From: an uncultured Pelagibacteraceae bacterium
GTDB taxonomy: Bacteria > Pseudomonadota > Alphaproteobacteria > Pelagibacterales > Pelagibacteraceae
Assembly: GCA_902594705.1 (NCBI GenBank)
Contig: CACJNI010000001.1
Span: 124,001 to 188,000 of the forward strand
DNA: 64,000 bases
Reading direction: 5' to 3'
Of this stretch, positions 19,018 through 27,806 are shown piece after piece. The notes beneath the pieces are model-generated. The model worked only from the letters and a program-made list of their open reading frames with translations, searched no databases and was not told the origin of the DNA. A program made the translations under genes and the position numbers. Position 1 is the stretch's first letter, and every line of letters starts with the position of its first letter.

Positions 19018-19842
19018 ATGGATCAATACATAAAAAAGAAATTAGCAAAAAATTGGTTTAAAACTTTACAAGAAGTACTTTGTAGAGAAATAGAGGAAAA
19101 AGAGGGCAATAGAACCAAATTTAAAATTACAAATTGGAATAGAAGTAAAAGTAATGATGAAGGTGGTGGACAATACAGAATTTTAGAAAATGGTAAAATC
19201 TTTGACAAAGTAGGAGTAAATTTTTCAGAAGTTTATGGAAAATTTTCAAAGGAATTTAAAAATAGAGTTCCAGGAACTAAAAAAAGTTCTAAATTTTGGG
19301 CATCTGGAATATCTGTTGTTATGCATATGAAAAATCCTCATGTGCCTGCGATGCATTTTAACACGAGGTATATAGTTACTTCATTTGGTTGGTTTGGAGG
19401 TGGAATGGATGTTACACCTTGTATGAAAGATAAGAAATTAGAAAATTGGTTTCATTCAGAACTAAAAAAATCATGTGATAAGCATAACAAAAATTATTAC
19501 AAAAAATATAAAAAGTGGTGTGATGAATATTTTTATTTACCACATAGGAAAGAGCCAAGAGGTATTGGCGGAATATTTTTTGATTATAAAAAAAATAATT
19601 GGGAAAAAGATTTTTCTTTTGTAAGAGAAGTGGGAATAAGTTTTAAAAACATTTCTAATGAAATAATCGAGAAAAAAAATAAATTAAAATGGACAATTAA
19701 AGATAAAGAAATTCAATACAAAAAAAGAGGTAGATATGTTGAGTTTAATTTATTACACGATAGGGGGACAAAATTTGGTTTACAAACTGGCGGAAATGTT
19801 GAAGCTATACTTATGTCATTACCACCAATAGCTAAATGGTAA
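19018..19842 (+). CDS. hemF: Oxygen-dependent coproporphyrinogen III oxidase
   Basis: Converts coproporphyrinogen III to protoporphyrinogen IX with O2 in heme synthesis, which fits an obligately aerobic cell rich in cytochromes. The 274 residues include GVNFSEVYGKF, VVMHMKNPHVPAMHFNTRY (split), WFGGGMDVTPC, EPRGIGGIFFDY and the C-terminal GRYVEFNLLHDRGTKFGLQTGG region (split), all strongly conserved HemF segments. The start abuts the trmL stop, and greA follows after 3 nt. Confidence 0.96.
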   Translation: MDQYIKKKLAKNWFKTLQEVLCREIEEKEGNRTKFKITNWNRSKSNDEGGGQYRILENGKIFDKVGVNFSEVYGKFSKEFKNRVPGTKKSSKFWASGISVVMHMKNPHVPAMHFNTRYIVTSFGWFGGGMDVTPCMKDKKLENWFHSELKKSCDKHNKNYYKKYKKWCDEYFYLPHRKEPRGIGGIFFDYKKNNWEKDFSFVREVGISFKNISNEIIEKKNKLKWTIKDKEIQYKKRGRYVEFNLLHDRGTKFGLQTGGNVEAILMSLPPIAKW

Positions 19843-19845
19843 ATT

Positions 19846-20322
19846 ATGGATAAAGAACCAATTACTACCGAAGGGTTAGAAAAATTAAAAAGTGAATTAA
19901 TTTTTTTAAAAGAAAAAAAGAGACCCGAAATTGTTGCAGCCATTGCCGAAGCGAGATCACATGGAGATTTGAAAGAAAATGCAGAATATCATGCTGCAAA
20001 AGAACAGCAATCACATAACGAAGGAAGAATTCAAGAAGTTGAGGATTTAATTGCGAGAGCAAATGTAATTGATATCACCAAGATTAGTAATGATGGAAAA
20101 GTGATATTTGGATCAACAGTCTACCTACAAAATTTAGATACAAATGAAAAAATAAATTACAAAATTGTTGGTAAAGACGAAGCAGATTTAAAACAAAAGC
20201 TTCTTTATTTTCAATCACCAATAGGAAAAGGCCTGATAGGTAAAAATAAAGGCGATCTCGTAGAGATAAATACACCAGCAGGGACAAAAAATTTTGAGAT
20301 TGTAGACGTAAAATACGTTTAA
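19846..20322 (+). CDS. greA: Transcription elongation factor GreA
   Basis: Rescues backtracked RNA polymerase by stimulating transcript cleavage. The N-terminal coiled coil (residues 8-75) includes the catalytic-tip acidic pair in [15 protein letters not shown]. The C-terminal FKBP-like domain runs from about 80 to 158 ([32 protein letters not shown]). Length 158 is standard. It overlaps the 3' end of the convergent cca gene by 4 nt. Confidence 0.97.
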   Translation: MDKEPITTEGLEKLKSELIFLKEKKRPEIVAAIAEARSHGDLKENAEYHAAKEQQSHNEGRIQEVEDLIARANVIDITKISNDGKVIFGSTVYLQNLDTNEKINYKIVGKDEADLKQKLLYFQSPIGKGLIGKNKGDLVEINTPAGTKNFEIVDVKYV

Positions 20323-21590
20323 TTTGATAAAACTTTTTCCATATCTTTTTTTGATAAATTAAAATTATTTTCAATCCATTTCATTTCTAAATTTTTTAAT
20401 TTTTGACCTAACTCCCTTCCCTCCTTTAATCCATAATCATTTATTAATAACTGAGCTTTTATTGGAAATTCTGGTTTATCTAATTTTTCAAAGTAAGATT
20501 TTAATTCTGAAAGTTTTTTACTTTGTTTAAAATATAACAAATTGAAATCAATTAAATCGATTGTGCTAGATTTACCCTCATAATAAAATATTTTTTGTAA
20601 ATCTTTCTTGTTAAAAATTTTAGTACTATCTTTATTTAGCAAATTATTTTTTAGAAAATTAATTTTATCTTTTAACTCATTGGGTAAATTATATTTATAT
20701 ACAAAATAGTCAGAATTATCAGTTTCATCGATTACAAGAAAAGAAATAACAAAATTTAAACTTTTATTTTTTAATATCTTTTCTTGTGGTTTTGATAACT
20801 TATTCAATTTTTTAAAATTTTTTAGTTGAGGGAAAATTAATGAAAATAATTCACAAGAGGTTTTATTTTTAAATAACTTTAAAAAGCTATCCAATTTGAG
20901 AATTTTTTTTAATTCATTGAATTGTCTTTCTTTTGATATTTTTCCTAAACCCTCTATATTTTTTTTAATGATTTTTATTATATTAATTTCATGATCGATT
21001 TTGCTATATTCAGTATAAAATCTTAAATATCTAATAATTCTTAAATAATCTTCTTTTATTCTAGTTTCTGGATCACCTATAAATTTAATTATTCCAACAT
21101 TTAAATCTTTATGACCAGAATTTGGATCATATAAATTCCCGTCTAAATCTGAGTATATTGAATTTATTGAAAAATCTCTCCTTAATGAATCTTCCTTCCA
21201 ATTAGTTGTATATTCTACGACAGCATGCCTTCCATCTGTTTTTACATCTTTTCTTAATGTTGTAATTTCAAAATTTTGATCATCAATCACTGCTGTGATT
21301 GTGCCATGTTCAATTCCTGTTTCAAAAAACTTTATTTGGTTTTTATATAAACATTGCTTAACCTGATCAGGGGTTAAATTAGTTGCAAGGTCGATATCAT
21401 CTGTTTTTTCATCATTTAAAATTTTTCTTACACAACCACCAACATATCTAATCTCGCTGGTTTCATTATGGTTATTTATTGCGCCAAATAATTTATTTAC
21501 TCCCTTATTATTTTTTAAATCTAGAAATTTGATATCTTTACCGCTTGATATTTTTTTGTTTTGAAAAATTTTTTTAAGTAAAGCTTTCAT
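20319..21590 (-). CDS. cca: CCA-adding enzyme / poly(A) polymerase-family tRNA nucleotidyltransferase
   Basis: Class II nucleotidyltransferase of 423 residues. The head has [11 protein letters not shown] (GGxVR), the metal-binding [32 protein letters not shown] and [10 protein letters not shown], with the second metal-site region DPNSGHKDL and the neck [12 protein letters not shown]. The C-terminal half is helical and poorly conserved. Alphaproteobacteria often have a single enzyme of this type for repairing tRNA CCA ends, so cca is preferred over pcnB. Its ATG is only 3 nt after the CCA of the upstream tRNA-Gln gene, leaving no room for its own leader. No alternative in-frame ATG lies near. 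Confidence 0.93.
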   Translation of the reverse strand: MKALLKKIFQNKKISSGKDIKFLDLKNNKGVNKLFGAINNHNETSEIRYVGGCVRKILNDEKTDDIDLATNLTPDQVKQCLYKNQIKFFETGIEHGTITAVIDDQNFEITTLRKDVKTDGRHAVVEYTTNWKEDSLRRDFSINSIYSDLDGNLYDPNSGHKDLNVGIIKFIGDPETRIKEDYLRIIRYLRFYTEYSKIDHEINIIKIIKKNIEGLGKISKERQFNELKKILKLDSFLKLFKNKTSCELFSLIFPQLKNFKKLNKLSKPQEKILKNKSLNFVISFLVIDETDNSDYFVYKYNLPNELKDKINFLKNNLLNKDSTKIFNKKDLQKIFYYEGKSSTIDLIDFNLLYFKQSKKLSELKSYFEKLDKPEFPIKAQLLINDYGLKEGRELGQKLKNLEMKWIENNFNLSKKDMEKVLSN

Positions 21591-21593
21591 AAA

Positions 21594-21668
21594 TGGCTGG
21601 GGTGCTAGGATTCGAACCTAGGAATGGCGGTACCAAAAACCGCTGCCTTACCACTTGGCTACACCCCA
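21594..21668 (-). tRNA. tRNA-Gln (anticodon TTG)
   Basis: The complement of this stretch folds as a full cloverleaf. The acceptor stem is TGGGGTG/CACCCCA, the D-arm is GCCAAGTGGTAAGGC, and the anticodon stem GCGGT/ACCGC carries loop TTTTGGT with anticodon TTG. The T-arm is CTAGG-TTCGAAT-CCTAG, then discriminator G and an encoded CCA. The anticodon reads CAA (and CAG by wobble), hence glutamine. It lies between ispE and cca on the same strand. Confidence 0.96.
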
Positions 21669-21679
21669 AGATGTTTTTC

Positions 21680-21685
21680 GTATAA
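21680..21685 (-). promoter_or_regulatory. Possible -10 box for tRNA-Gln/cca
   Basis: On the minus strand TTATAC lies 12 nt before the tRNA 5' end, in the 32-nt gap after ispE, at a distance suiting a start a few bases before the tRNA. No matching -35 is evident, so read-through from ispE is also possible. Confidence 0.3.
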
Positions 21686-21700
21686 CACAAAAAAAAAGCT

Positions 21701-22543
21701 TTATATAGTTTTAGAGTAAATACACCAATAGTTTTTATATTTATTTTTTAATTTTTTTTGAGCTTTTATTGCCGCATTTTTGGTTAAAAAATAACCAATT
21801 ATAGTAGAACCCGACCCTGTCATATTTGCAAAGTAAATATTATCTAAATTTTGCAAGTAACTTTTGATCTTTCTTAAAATTGGATATTTATTAAAAGCTG
21901 CTCTCTCTAAATCGTTATTTGAAACTTTTAATAGATCTTGTCTATCAATCTTGTTTGATTTATTGAATAGGCTCTTTGAAAATCCTTTATGTTTTGCATA
22001 AATCATCTTAGAAGAACATCCAAAATTAGGCTTTATTATTAACAAATGAAAATTTAATTTTTTGTTAATTTTACTAATATTTTGCCCTTGTAGGATCATT
22101 GGACTTTCATAAAGACCCAAAATTACATCTGAGCCGACTTTATTTGCAATTTTTATTAAATTATTTTTTGTAGTTTTAATTATTCTCTTTTTAAATAAAT
22201 AGTTCAAAATAGATGCTGCATTCATTGATCCTCCTCCCATACCTGAGGATTGGGGTATATTTTTTTTTACTTTGATATTGAATTTTTTATTTTTAATATA
22301 ATTATGATTATTTAATATTTTTAGTAGTTTCGAAATTGTATTTGTATTTGAAATATTTAAGGAAAATTTACCACTAAACGATATTCTATTTTTTGAACCT
22401 TGTATCTCTTTTATTAAAATCTCATCTGCCAAATTGATCTTGGATATTAAACTTTCAATTTTATGATAACCATTTGAGTATTTATTTAGAACTTTTAAAG
22501 TTAGGTTAACTTTTGCAAAAGATTTTATTTTATGAAACTTCAT
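21701..22543 (-). CDS. ispE: 4-diphosphocytidyl-2-C-methyl-D-erythritol kinase
   Basis: GHMP-family kinase of the MEP isoprenoid pathway, phosphorylating CDP-methylerythritol at the 2-hydroxyl. The 280 residues start with AKVNLTLKVLNK (the catalytic Lys/Asn region) and have the glycine-rich ATP loop PQSSGMGGGSMNAAS, GSDVILGLY with the catalytic Asp, and the C-terminal ANMTGSGSTIIGYF. The pathway supplies precursors for the carotenoid and quinone genes elsewhere in the window (ispH is at 39 kb). Its ATG lies directly after the stop of the TPR gene. Confidence 0.95.
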   Translation of the reverse strand: MKFHKIKSFAKVNLTLKVLNKYSNGYHKIESLISKINLADEILIKEIQGSKNRISFSGKFSLNISNTNTISKLLKILNNHNYIKNKKFNIKVKKNIPQSSGMGGGSMNAASILNYLFKKRIIKTTKNNLIKIANKVGSDVILGLYESPMILQGQNISKINKKLNFHLLIIKPNFGCSSKMIYAKHKGFSKSLFNKSNKIDRQDLLKVSNNDLERAAFNKYPILRKIKSYLQNLDNIYFANMTGSGSTIIGYFLTKNAAIKAQKKLKNKYKNYWCIYSKTI

Positions 22544-24223
22544 TCAAGAATTATTATTTAAACCATTATATAATTTTTCCTTAACTTTAGTTTTTAATTC
22601 TTCGTCTGCTTCATCGCTATTTAAAGCACTTTTCCAAAAATAATTAGCTTGAATTTTTCTATTTAATTGCCAAAGAACATCTCCATAATGATCACTTGCA
22701 ACAGGATCACCTGGTAACAATTCAACAGCTTTTCTTAAATATTTTTCTGCTTCAATATAATTTCCTGTCAAATAATAACCCCAACCAACTGAGTCTGTTA
22801 TATAAGGGTCTTCTTCTTTCCCTTTGTAAGCTTGATTTAACATTTCTATTGCTTCTTCAATTTTATATCCTCTTTCTAACCAACTATAAGCGAGATAGTT
22901 AAGTGTATAGGGTTCGTCAGGTCTAATTTTAATTGAATTTAGCAAATCCTTATCCGCCAAATCATAATTTTTTAATCTTTCATATGCTCCACCTCTGCGA
23001 TAAAGAACATCTGCATAAGCCATAGAATTTTTATCCAAATTTTTTAAGGCCAAAGTATAATAATTTATAGCCTCATCATATTTTTTAAAGTTTTTGTAAA
23101 TATTTGCCAAATCATAAATCATCTTTGTCGATTTATTTTTTAATTTTTCAAAATTTTTTAATATATAGTTCAAACTTGCATCATAGTTTTCTTCCTCTGC
23201 TACAATTCTGGCAATCTTCTTTGTTTTGTACCAAAAAAATATTTCATCCTTATCATCAAATTTTTCGAAAGTTTTTTTTGCTAGATCATAATTATTATTA
23301 GACTGATAGTTTTCAGCTATTAAAGATAAATTAAAATAAAATTTTGGATTTAAATAATTTGAAATATTTAAATATATGTTTGAGTAATCAAATCTACTTT
23401 GAGATGAATAAAAATTAGATATAAGGAAAAAAAATTCTGCCAAAATATCATTCTCATTTTGACATGAAAAATGCTGCGTTAATTTTTTATAATTTTTTTC
23501 ATCTATCCATTTTTTTACTTGAGAAATAAGCAAACTACTTCTTAAAGGATCTATTGTATCAGCAAAATTATCAACTGTTGCAAAGTCATTATTAGACACT
23601 TCGTTACTCAAATAAAAAAAAGCATATCTGGAGTAATCACTTTGAGGATCGTTAATTAAATTTAAAAAATAAGGCTCAGTTTTTTTGGAATTCAAATAAC
23701 AATTTTGAAAAGCCATGTTTATCAAATCTAATTTTCCAAATTGCTCAACAATGTCAGATTTTTTATATATAAAAAGATCGATGTAACTTTTTAAGCTAGA
23801 ATAAACTATAAATTTGTATGAGTCGTCCTCTTTAAACTTTTCCAATTTTTTTAACTTCAAAGCTGCTTGTTTAAACTTTTTCTTGTTAATGCTATCTAAA
23901 ATTAATAATAAATTTCCTTCAAAAAAATCTCCTCCTATTGAGGAATTAGAATATTTTACTTGTTTAATTGCTTTTTTAACCTGTCCATCCAAAAGTAAAG
24001 AAAATACATATTCTTGCAAAAAACTATCATGTGATTGAATTAATATTTTTGAATTTTCAAAAAACTTAAGAGCATCGTTATTTTTCTGGTTATCAAATGA
24101 TAATAATGCTGAAAGATAATTTGATAGGTACTTCTGGTTGAATTCTTTTTCATTCGCTGCTTTTGAATAGAGATTTGTTTGGTATAGAATTAATATTATA
24201 AAACAAAAAATTTTTAAGAACAT
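22544..24223 (-). CDS. Exported tetratricopeptide-repeat protein
   Basis: 559-residue protein. A hydrophobic N-terminus (residues 2-16, then NLYSKAA) looks like a signal peptide without a lipobox cysteine, so the protein is probably periplasmic. The C-terminal third is a run of clear TPR units, for example YDEAINYYTLALKNLDKNS, YADVLYRRGGAYERLKNYD, YTLNYLAYSWLERGY and ITDSVGWGYYLTGNYIEAE. The N-terminal two thirds are weaker helical repeats. I recognise a TPR protein often found beside ispE in alphaproteobacteria but not its function; scaffolding in the envelope is the usual role of the fold. Its ATG is 10 nt from the divergent UDG start. Confidence 0.85.
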   Translation of the reverse strand: MFLKIFCFIILILYQTNLYSKAANEKEFNQKYLSNYLSALLSFDNQKNNDALKFFENSKILIQSHDSFLQEYVFSLLLDGQVKKAIKQVKYSNSSIGGDFFEGNLLLILDSINKKKFKQAALKLKKLEKFKEDDSYKFIVYSSLKSYIDLFIYKKSDIVEQFGKLDLINMAFQNCYLNSKKTEPYFLNLINDPQSDYSRYAFFYLSNEVSNNDFATVDNFADTIDPLRSSLLISQVKKWIDEKNYKKLTQHFSCQNENDILAEFFFLISNFYSSQSRFDYSNIYLNISNYLNPKFYFNLSLIAENYQSNNNYDLAKKTFEKFDDKDEIFFWYKTKKIARIVAEEENYDASLNYILKNFEKLKNKSTKMIYDLANIYKNFKKYDEAINYYTLALKNLDKNSMAYADVLYRRGGAYERLKNYDLADKDLLNSIKIRPDEPYTLNYLAYSWLERGYKIEEAIEMLNQAYKGKEEDPYITDSVGWGYYLTGNYIEAEKYLRKAVELLPGDPVASDHYGDVLWQLNRKIQANYFWKSALNSDEADEELKTKVKEKLYNGLNNNS

Positions 24224-24233
24224 TTTTTACTTT

Positions 24234-24938
24234 ATGACTTTAAATGAAAAAAATCAAAATGACATATTTGATAATGATTTATTTAATGAGCTAGATATTG
24301 AGTATGAATTTAGCAATGAGCCAATAAATAGATTTAAAAATAATGCTCCTAAAGAGGAAAAATCTGATCAATTAGCAAAACTTAGAGTTGAAATAGAAAA
24401 GATTGAAGATTGTGAACTAAAAAATAGTGCAAAAAATCTTGTTTTCAGTGATGGAAATTCATCTTCAAAAATAATGATTGTAGGTGAAGGACCTGGACAA
24501 AAAGAAGATGAATTGGGAAAACCTTTTGTTGGTGATGCAGGAATGCTTTTAAATAAAATGTTGAAAGCTATTAATTTAGATAGAACTAACGTGTATATAA
24601 CTAATGTTGTAAATTATAGACCTCCAAATAACAGAAAGCCTGAAGTATCAGAAATAAATAGATACTCTGAATATTTAAGAAAACATATTTCGATTATAAA
24701 TCCAGAAATACTTATTTTAATGGGAAGCACAGCAATGGAAGCGCTATTCGGGAATAAAATTAAAATCTCTAAAGAAAGAGGAAAATGGAAGGAAGTAATA
24801 ATTAATAATAAAACATATTTAACAATAATAACTTTTCACCCAGCATATCTACTAAGACAAGCAGAGCAAAAAAAATATTCTTGGGCCGATCTTAAAGAAA
24901 TTAGAAAAAAAATAGATGAAACTGGTTTAGAGATTTAA
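24234..24938 (+). CDS. Uracil-DNA glycosylase, family 4-like, lacking the Fe-S cysteines
   Basis: Removes uracil from DNA. The 234 residues have a variable 50-residue N-terminal extension, then motif GEGPGQKEDELGKPFVGDAG (active-site loop of family 4/5 enzymes), TNVVNYRPPNNRKP and the C-terminal HPAYLLR DNA-binding motif with the conserved histidine. Family 4 enzymes normally bind a 4Fe-4S cluster through four cysteines. Only C60 is present: its CxxC partner is K63, VVKCRPP reads VVNYRPP, and the fourth position is also changed. I recall this cysteine-poor form in other alphaproteobacteria. Uracil specificity is therefore inferred from family motifs. Divergent from the TPR gene with 10 nt between starts. 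Confidence 0.88.
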   Translation: MTLNEKNQNDIFDNDLFNELDIEYEFSNEPINRFKNNAPKEEKSDQLAKLRVEIEKIEDCELKNSAKNLVFSDGNSSSKIMIVGEGPGQKEDELGKPFVGDAGMLLNKMLKAINLDRTNVYITNVVNYRPPNNRKPEVSEINRYSEYLRKHISIINPEILILMGSTAMEALFGNKIKISKERGKWKEVIINNKTYLTIITFHPAYLLRQAEQKKYSWADLKEIRKKIDETGLEI

Positions 24939-24957
24939 ATTTTTAATAATATTTTAT

Positions 24958-25530
24958 ATGAAAAAAATTATTGCTGGGGTTGATGAAGTTGGAAGAGGGA
25001 GCCTTGTAGGACCAGTTTATGCAGCTGCTGTTATATTAAATAAAGAAATTAATAGAAAAATTCTTAAAGATTCAAAAAAACTTAACAAAATTCAGAGGGA
25101 AACTTTAGCTAAATATATAAAAAAAAATTCAGTTTGGGCGTTAGGATCTGCATCAATAAAGGAAATTGAAAAAATTAATATTTTAAATGCTAGCCTACTT
25201 TCAATGAAAAGAGCAATTAAGAAACTCAAATTGAAACCTAAAAAAGTTTTAATAGATGGTAATAAACCACCAGACTTAAAAAATTATGTAATTAAAACTA
25301 TTGTAAAAGGTGATAAAAAAATTCCTGAAATTTCAGCCGCATCGATTATTGCTAAAGTTGAAAGAGATAAGCTAATGAAAAAGATGTCTTTTTCTTTTAA
25401 AAAATATGGCTGGGATAGTAATGCAGGTTATGGAACTAAGGATCATATTAAAGCTATTAAAAAATTTGGAGTGACTAGATTTCATAGAAAAACCTTCCAA
25501 CCAATACACAAGATATTGAGTCTTAAATAA
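24958..25530 (+). CDS. rnhB: Ribonuclease HII
   Basis: Cleaves RNA in RNA-DNA hybrids and incises at single misincorporated ribonucleotides. The 190 residues show GVDEVGRGSLVGPVYAAAV with D9 and E10 of the active site, LIDGNKPP with the third aspartate, and ISAASIIAKVERD. rnhB followed by ccrM is a conserved alphaproteobacterial order. The 81-nt gap after it holds the ccrM leader. Confidence 0.96.
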   Translation: MKKIIAGVDEVGRGSLVGPVYAAAVILNKEINRKILKDSKKLNKIQRETLAKYIKKNSVWALGSASIKEIEKINILNASLLSMKRAIKKLKLKPKKVLIDGNKPPDLKNYVIKTIVKGDKKIPEISAASIIAKVERDKLMKKMSFSFKKYGWDSNAGYGTKDHIKAIKKFGVTRFHRKTFQPIHKILSLK

Positions 25531-25575
25531 TAATCATAACAATTATCAATCAATAAATTCAATCACAGGTTGACG

Positions 25576-25596
25576 TAGACTCCTGACTGGAGTCTA
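25576..25596. promoter_or_regulatory. Inverted repeat with two GANTC sites in the ccrM leader
   Basis: Perfect 8-bp arms TAGACTCC and GGAGTCTA flank a 5-nt centre (TGACT), 15 nt before the ccrM ATG. Each arm holds a GANTC site, GACTC at 25578-25582 and GAGTC at 25590-25594, the sequence methylated by CcrM enzymes. In Caulobacter, GANTC methylation in the ccrM leader affects transcription, so an autoregulatory site is plausible. The repeat could also form a hairpin in the mRNA leader that covers the ribosome approach. Confidence 0.6.
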
Positions 25597-25611
25597 ATTC
25601 AAAAATATAAA

Positions 25612-26685
25612 ATGATAATTTCAGACATAAAAAATAAAATTATTAATGGAAATAGTATTAAGGAATTAAAAAAAATTCCGGCTGAAAGTTTTGATCTGAT
25701 ATTCGCAGATCCACCTTACAACCTTCAACTGAAAAAAGAATTAAGTCGACCTGATAGATCTAAAGTCGATGCTGTAGACGATGCATGGGATAAATTTGAT
25801 AGTTTTAAAAGTTACGATGAGTTTTCAGTTAAATGGCTTAAAGAATGTAAAAGAATTTTAAAAAAAAATGGATCTATATGGGTCATAGGAAGTTATCATA
25901 ATATTTTTAGAGTTGGGTCAAAAATGCAAGATTTAGGTTTTTGGATACTAAATGATGTGATTTGGAACAAAAATAACCCTATGCCAAATTTTAGAGGAAC
26001 ACGTTTTACGAATGCGCACGAAACACTTATATGGGCATCAAAAAGTGAAGGCTCAAAATATACTTTTAATTATCAATCACTTAAATGTTTAAACGATGAT
26101 CTACAGATGAGATCTACATGGAATTTACCTATATGTAATGGAAAAGAAAGACTTAAAAATAATGGTAATAAAGTTCACTCAACGCAAAAGCCAGAGTCTT
26201 TATTGCACAGAATTATATTAGCATCCTCTAATAAAGGCGATTTAATATTAGACCCGTTTCTTGGTACAGGAACAACTGCAGTAGTTTCCAAAAAGTTAGG
26301 TAGAAATTATTTTGGGGTAGAAAAAGAAAAAAACTATTTTGAGGCTGCAAGTAAAAGAATTAAAAATACAAAAATTATAGAAGATGAATATTTAGATACT
26401 ATAAAAAATAATAGATCCAAACCAAGAGTGCCATTTGGATCTTTGGTTGAATTAGGAATTATTAAACCTGGTACTGAAATTTTTGATCAAAAAAAACGAA
26501 TCAATGCGAAAATTATGATTGATGGTAGTATAAAATATCAGAAATCAGAAGGATCAATTCATAAAGTTGCTGCACAAATATTAGGTGCTGAGAGTTGTAA
26601 CGGTTGGACTTTTTGGTATTATCAATCAGGTAACTCACTCAAACCAATTGATGATTTGAGGCAAAGACTAAGGCCAAATACTTAA
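25612..26685 (+). CDS. ccrM: CcrM-type adenine-N6 DNA methyltransferase (GANTC)
   Basis: Orphan beta-class methyltransferase of 357 residues. Catalytic DPPY is at residues 33-36 near the N-terminus and the SAM-binding FLGTGTTAVVSKKLGRNYFGVE segment is around 220-242, the DPPY-before-FxGxG order of beta enzymes. The C-terminal 90 residues are the RAMA-type DNA-binding domain (VPFGSLVELGIIKPG, NGWTFWYYQSG) typical of CcrM. In alphaproteobacteria such enzymes methylate GANTC and help time the cell cycle. No restriction enzyme gene is next to it. Placement beside rnhB and near mutY matches the usual neighbourhood. The 3' end overlaps the convergent FAD monooxygenase gene by 4 nt. Confidence 0.94.
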   Translation: MIISDIKNKIINGNSIKELKKIPAESFDLIFADPPYNLQLKKELSRPDRSKVDAVDDAWDKFDSFKSYDEFSVKWLKECKRILKKNGSIWVIGSYHNIFRVGSKMQDLGFWILNDVIWNKNNPMPNFRGTRFTNAHETLIWASKSEGSKYTFNYQSLKCLNDDLQMRSTWNLPICNGKERLKNNGNKVHSTQKPESLLHRIILASSNKGDLILDPFLGTGTTAVVSKKLGRNYFGVEKEKNYFEAASKRIKNTKIIEDEYLDTIKNNRSKPRVPFGSLVELGIIKPGTEIFDQKKRINAKIMIDGSIKYQKSEGSIHKVAAQILGAESCNGWTFWYYQSGNSLKPIDDLRQRLRPNT

Positions 26686-27806
26686 TTTCTATAAATTTTA
26701 CCAAGATAACTCTCTAGAAATTTTTTATTTTTTGATAAAAATTTCAAAACAATATTTCTAATTAATATTATTATTGGATTAGTTAAATGGAAGGCAAAAT
26801 GATTTAATTTTGATCTTTTATTTACTAGTAATATTTTACTTATCTTATCTTTATAAATACTATTTGAATTTGTAATATTTTCTAAAATACCATTTGCCGT
26901 TTCAATACTTTGAGAAGCACCTTGTGCAAAAGAAGGTGGAAAAGCAAATAAAGCATCTCCACTCAAATAAGTATTTTGATATTTTAATGTGGGTAATGCA
27001 GTGCTAACAAATACAGGAAAACACTTTATATTTTCTAAACTTTCAAAATTTATAATAGAATTTTTTGAAATAAAGTCTTTTAAAGATTTTATAAATGTTT
27101 CTGAATTAAGAATATTTTTATCTTCAATTTCTTTGGTAGTTAGCTTCTTTTTGATTATAGCAACGAAATTATATTCGAGTTTTTGATTTACAGGATAAGT
27201 TACGTAGTGAAAATTCGACCCCATATATACAGAAATATTATCTTTTTCATGTTGTTTTAAATTCGCCCTTAAAGCAATGTTCCCATTAAAAACTGGGTTT
27301 AAATGATTATTAGATATTTGGGATTTTAATTTTGAAAAAACACCATCTGCAATTACGATATAATCGAAACTTTCATTCTTGTTATCCCAAGAAATCTTTA
27401 TTTTTTCATTATATTCAATATTCTGAATATCTGCTTTAAATTGAATTTTTTCCTTAGGGATATTATCAAGTAAAAAATTTATTAATGTTGATCTTTTAAG
27501 TGTTGTGTAACGGTCGTTTACATTATTAAATTGTCTTAAATCAATTTCACAAATCTTTTTTATATTATTGGCCTGGAAAAAATTAACTTTTGTAGGATAA
27601 TATACATCCGATGCTGATATGTTTTTAAATCCTATTTTATTCAACAAATTAATACTATTAACTGAAAGTTGAATACCATAACCTTCATTTAAATTGAGGT
27701 AATCTTTTTTTTCAAAAATTTTATAGTCTATTTCAGTATTTTTGTTTAATTCATTTGCAAGATACAAACCAGATATACCAGCTCCAACAATTGCAACTTT
27801 TTTCAT
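26682..27806 (-). CDS. FAD-dependent aromatic-hydroxylase-like monooxygenase of unknown substrate
   Basis: Flavoprotein of 374 residues in the p-hydroxybenzoate/salicylate hydroxylase group. The N-terminal FAD-binding motif GAGISGLYLANEL (GxGxxG) is at residues 8-20, then GYGIQLSVNSINLL, the DG-type motif VIADGVFSKLK near residue 150, and the GD motif YLSGDALFAFPPSFAQGASQSIE split near 280. In that last motif the common GDAAH reads GDALF, and the usual IEDA reads IETA, so the isoalloxazine site is somewhat divergent. It lies between ccrM and mutY, overlapping mutY by 4 nt. Substrate cannot be named; ubiquinone or aromatic hydroxylation are possibilities. Confidence 0.8.
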   Translation of the reverse strand: MKKVAIVGAGISGLYLANELNKNTEIDYKIFEKKDYLNLNEGYGIQLSVNSINLLNKIGFKNISASDVYYPTKVNFFQANNIKKICEIDLRQFNNVNDRYTTLKRSTLINFLLDNIPKEKIQFKADIQNIEYNEKIKISWDNKNESFDYIVIADGVFSKLKSQISNNHLNPVFNGNIALRANLKQHEKDNISVYMGSNFHYVTYPVNQKLEYNFVAIIKKKLTTKEIEDKNILNSETFIKSLKDFISKNSIINFESLENIKCFPVFVSTALPTLKYQNTYLSGDALFAFPPSFAQGASQSIETANGILENITNSNSIYKDKISKILLVNKRSKLNHFAFHLTNPIIILIRNIVLKFLSKNKKFLESYLGKIYRN

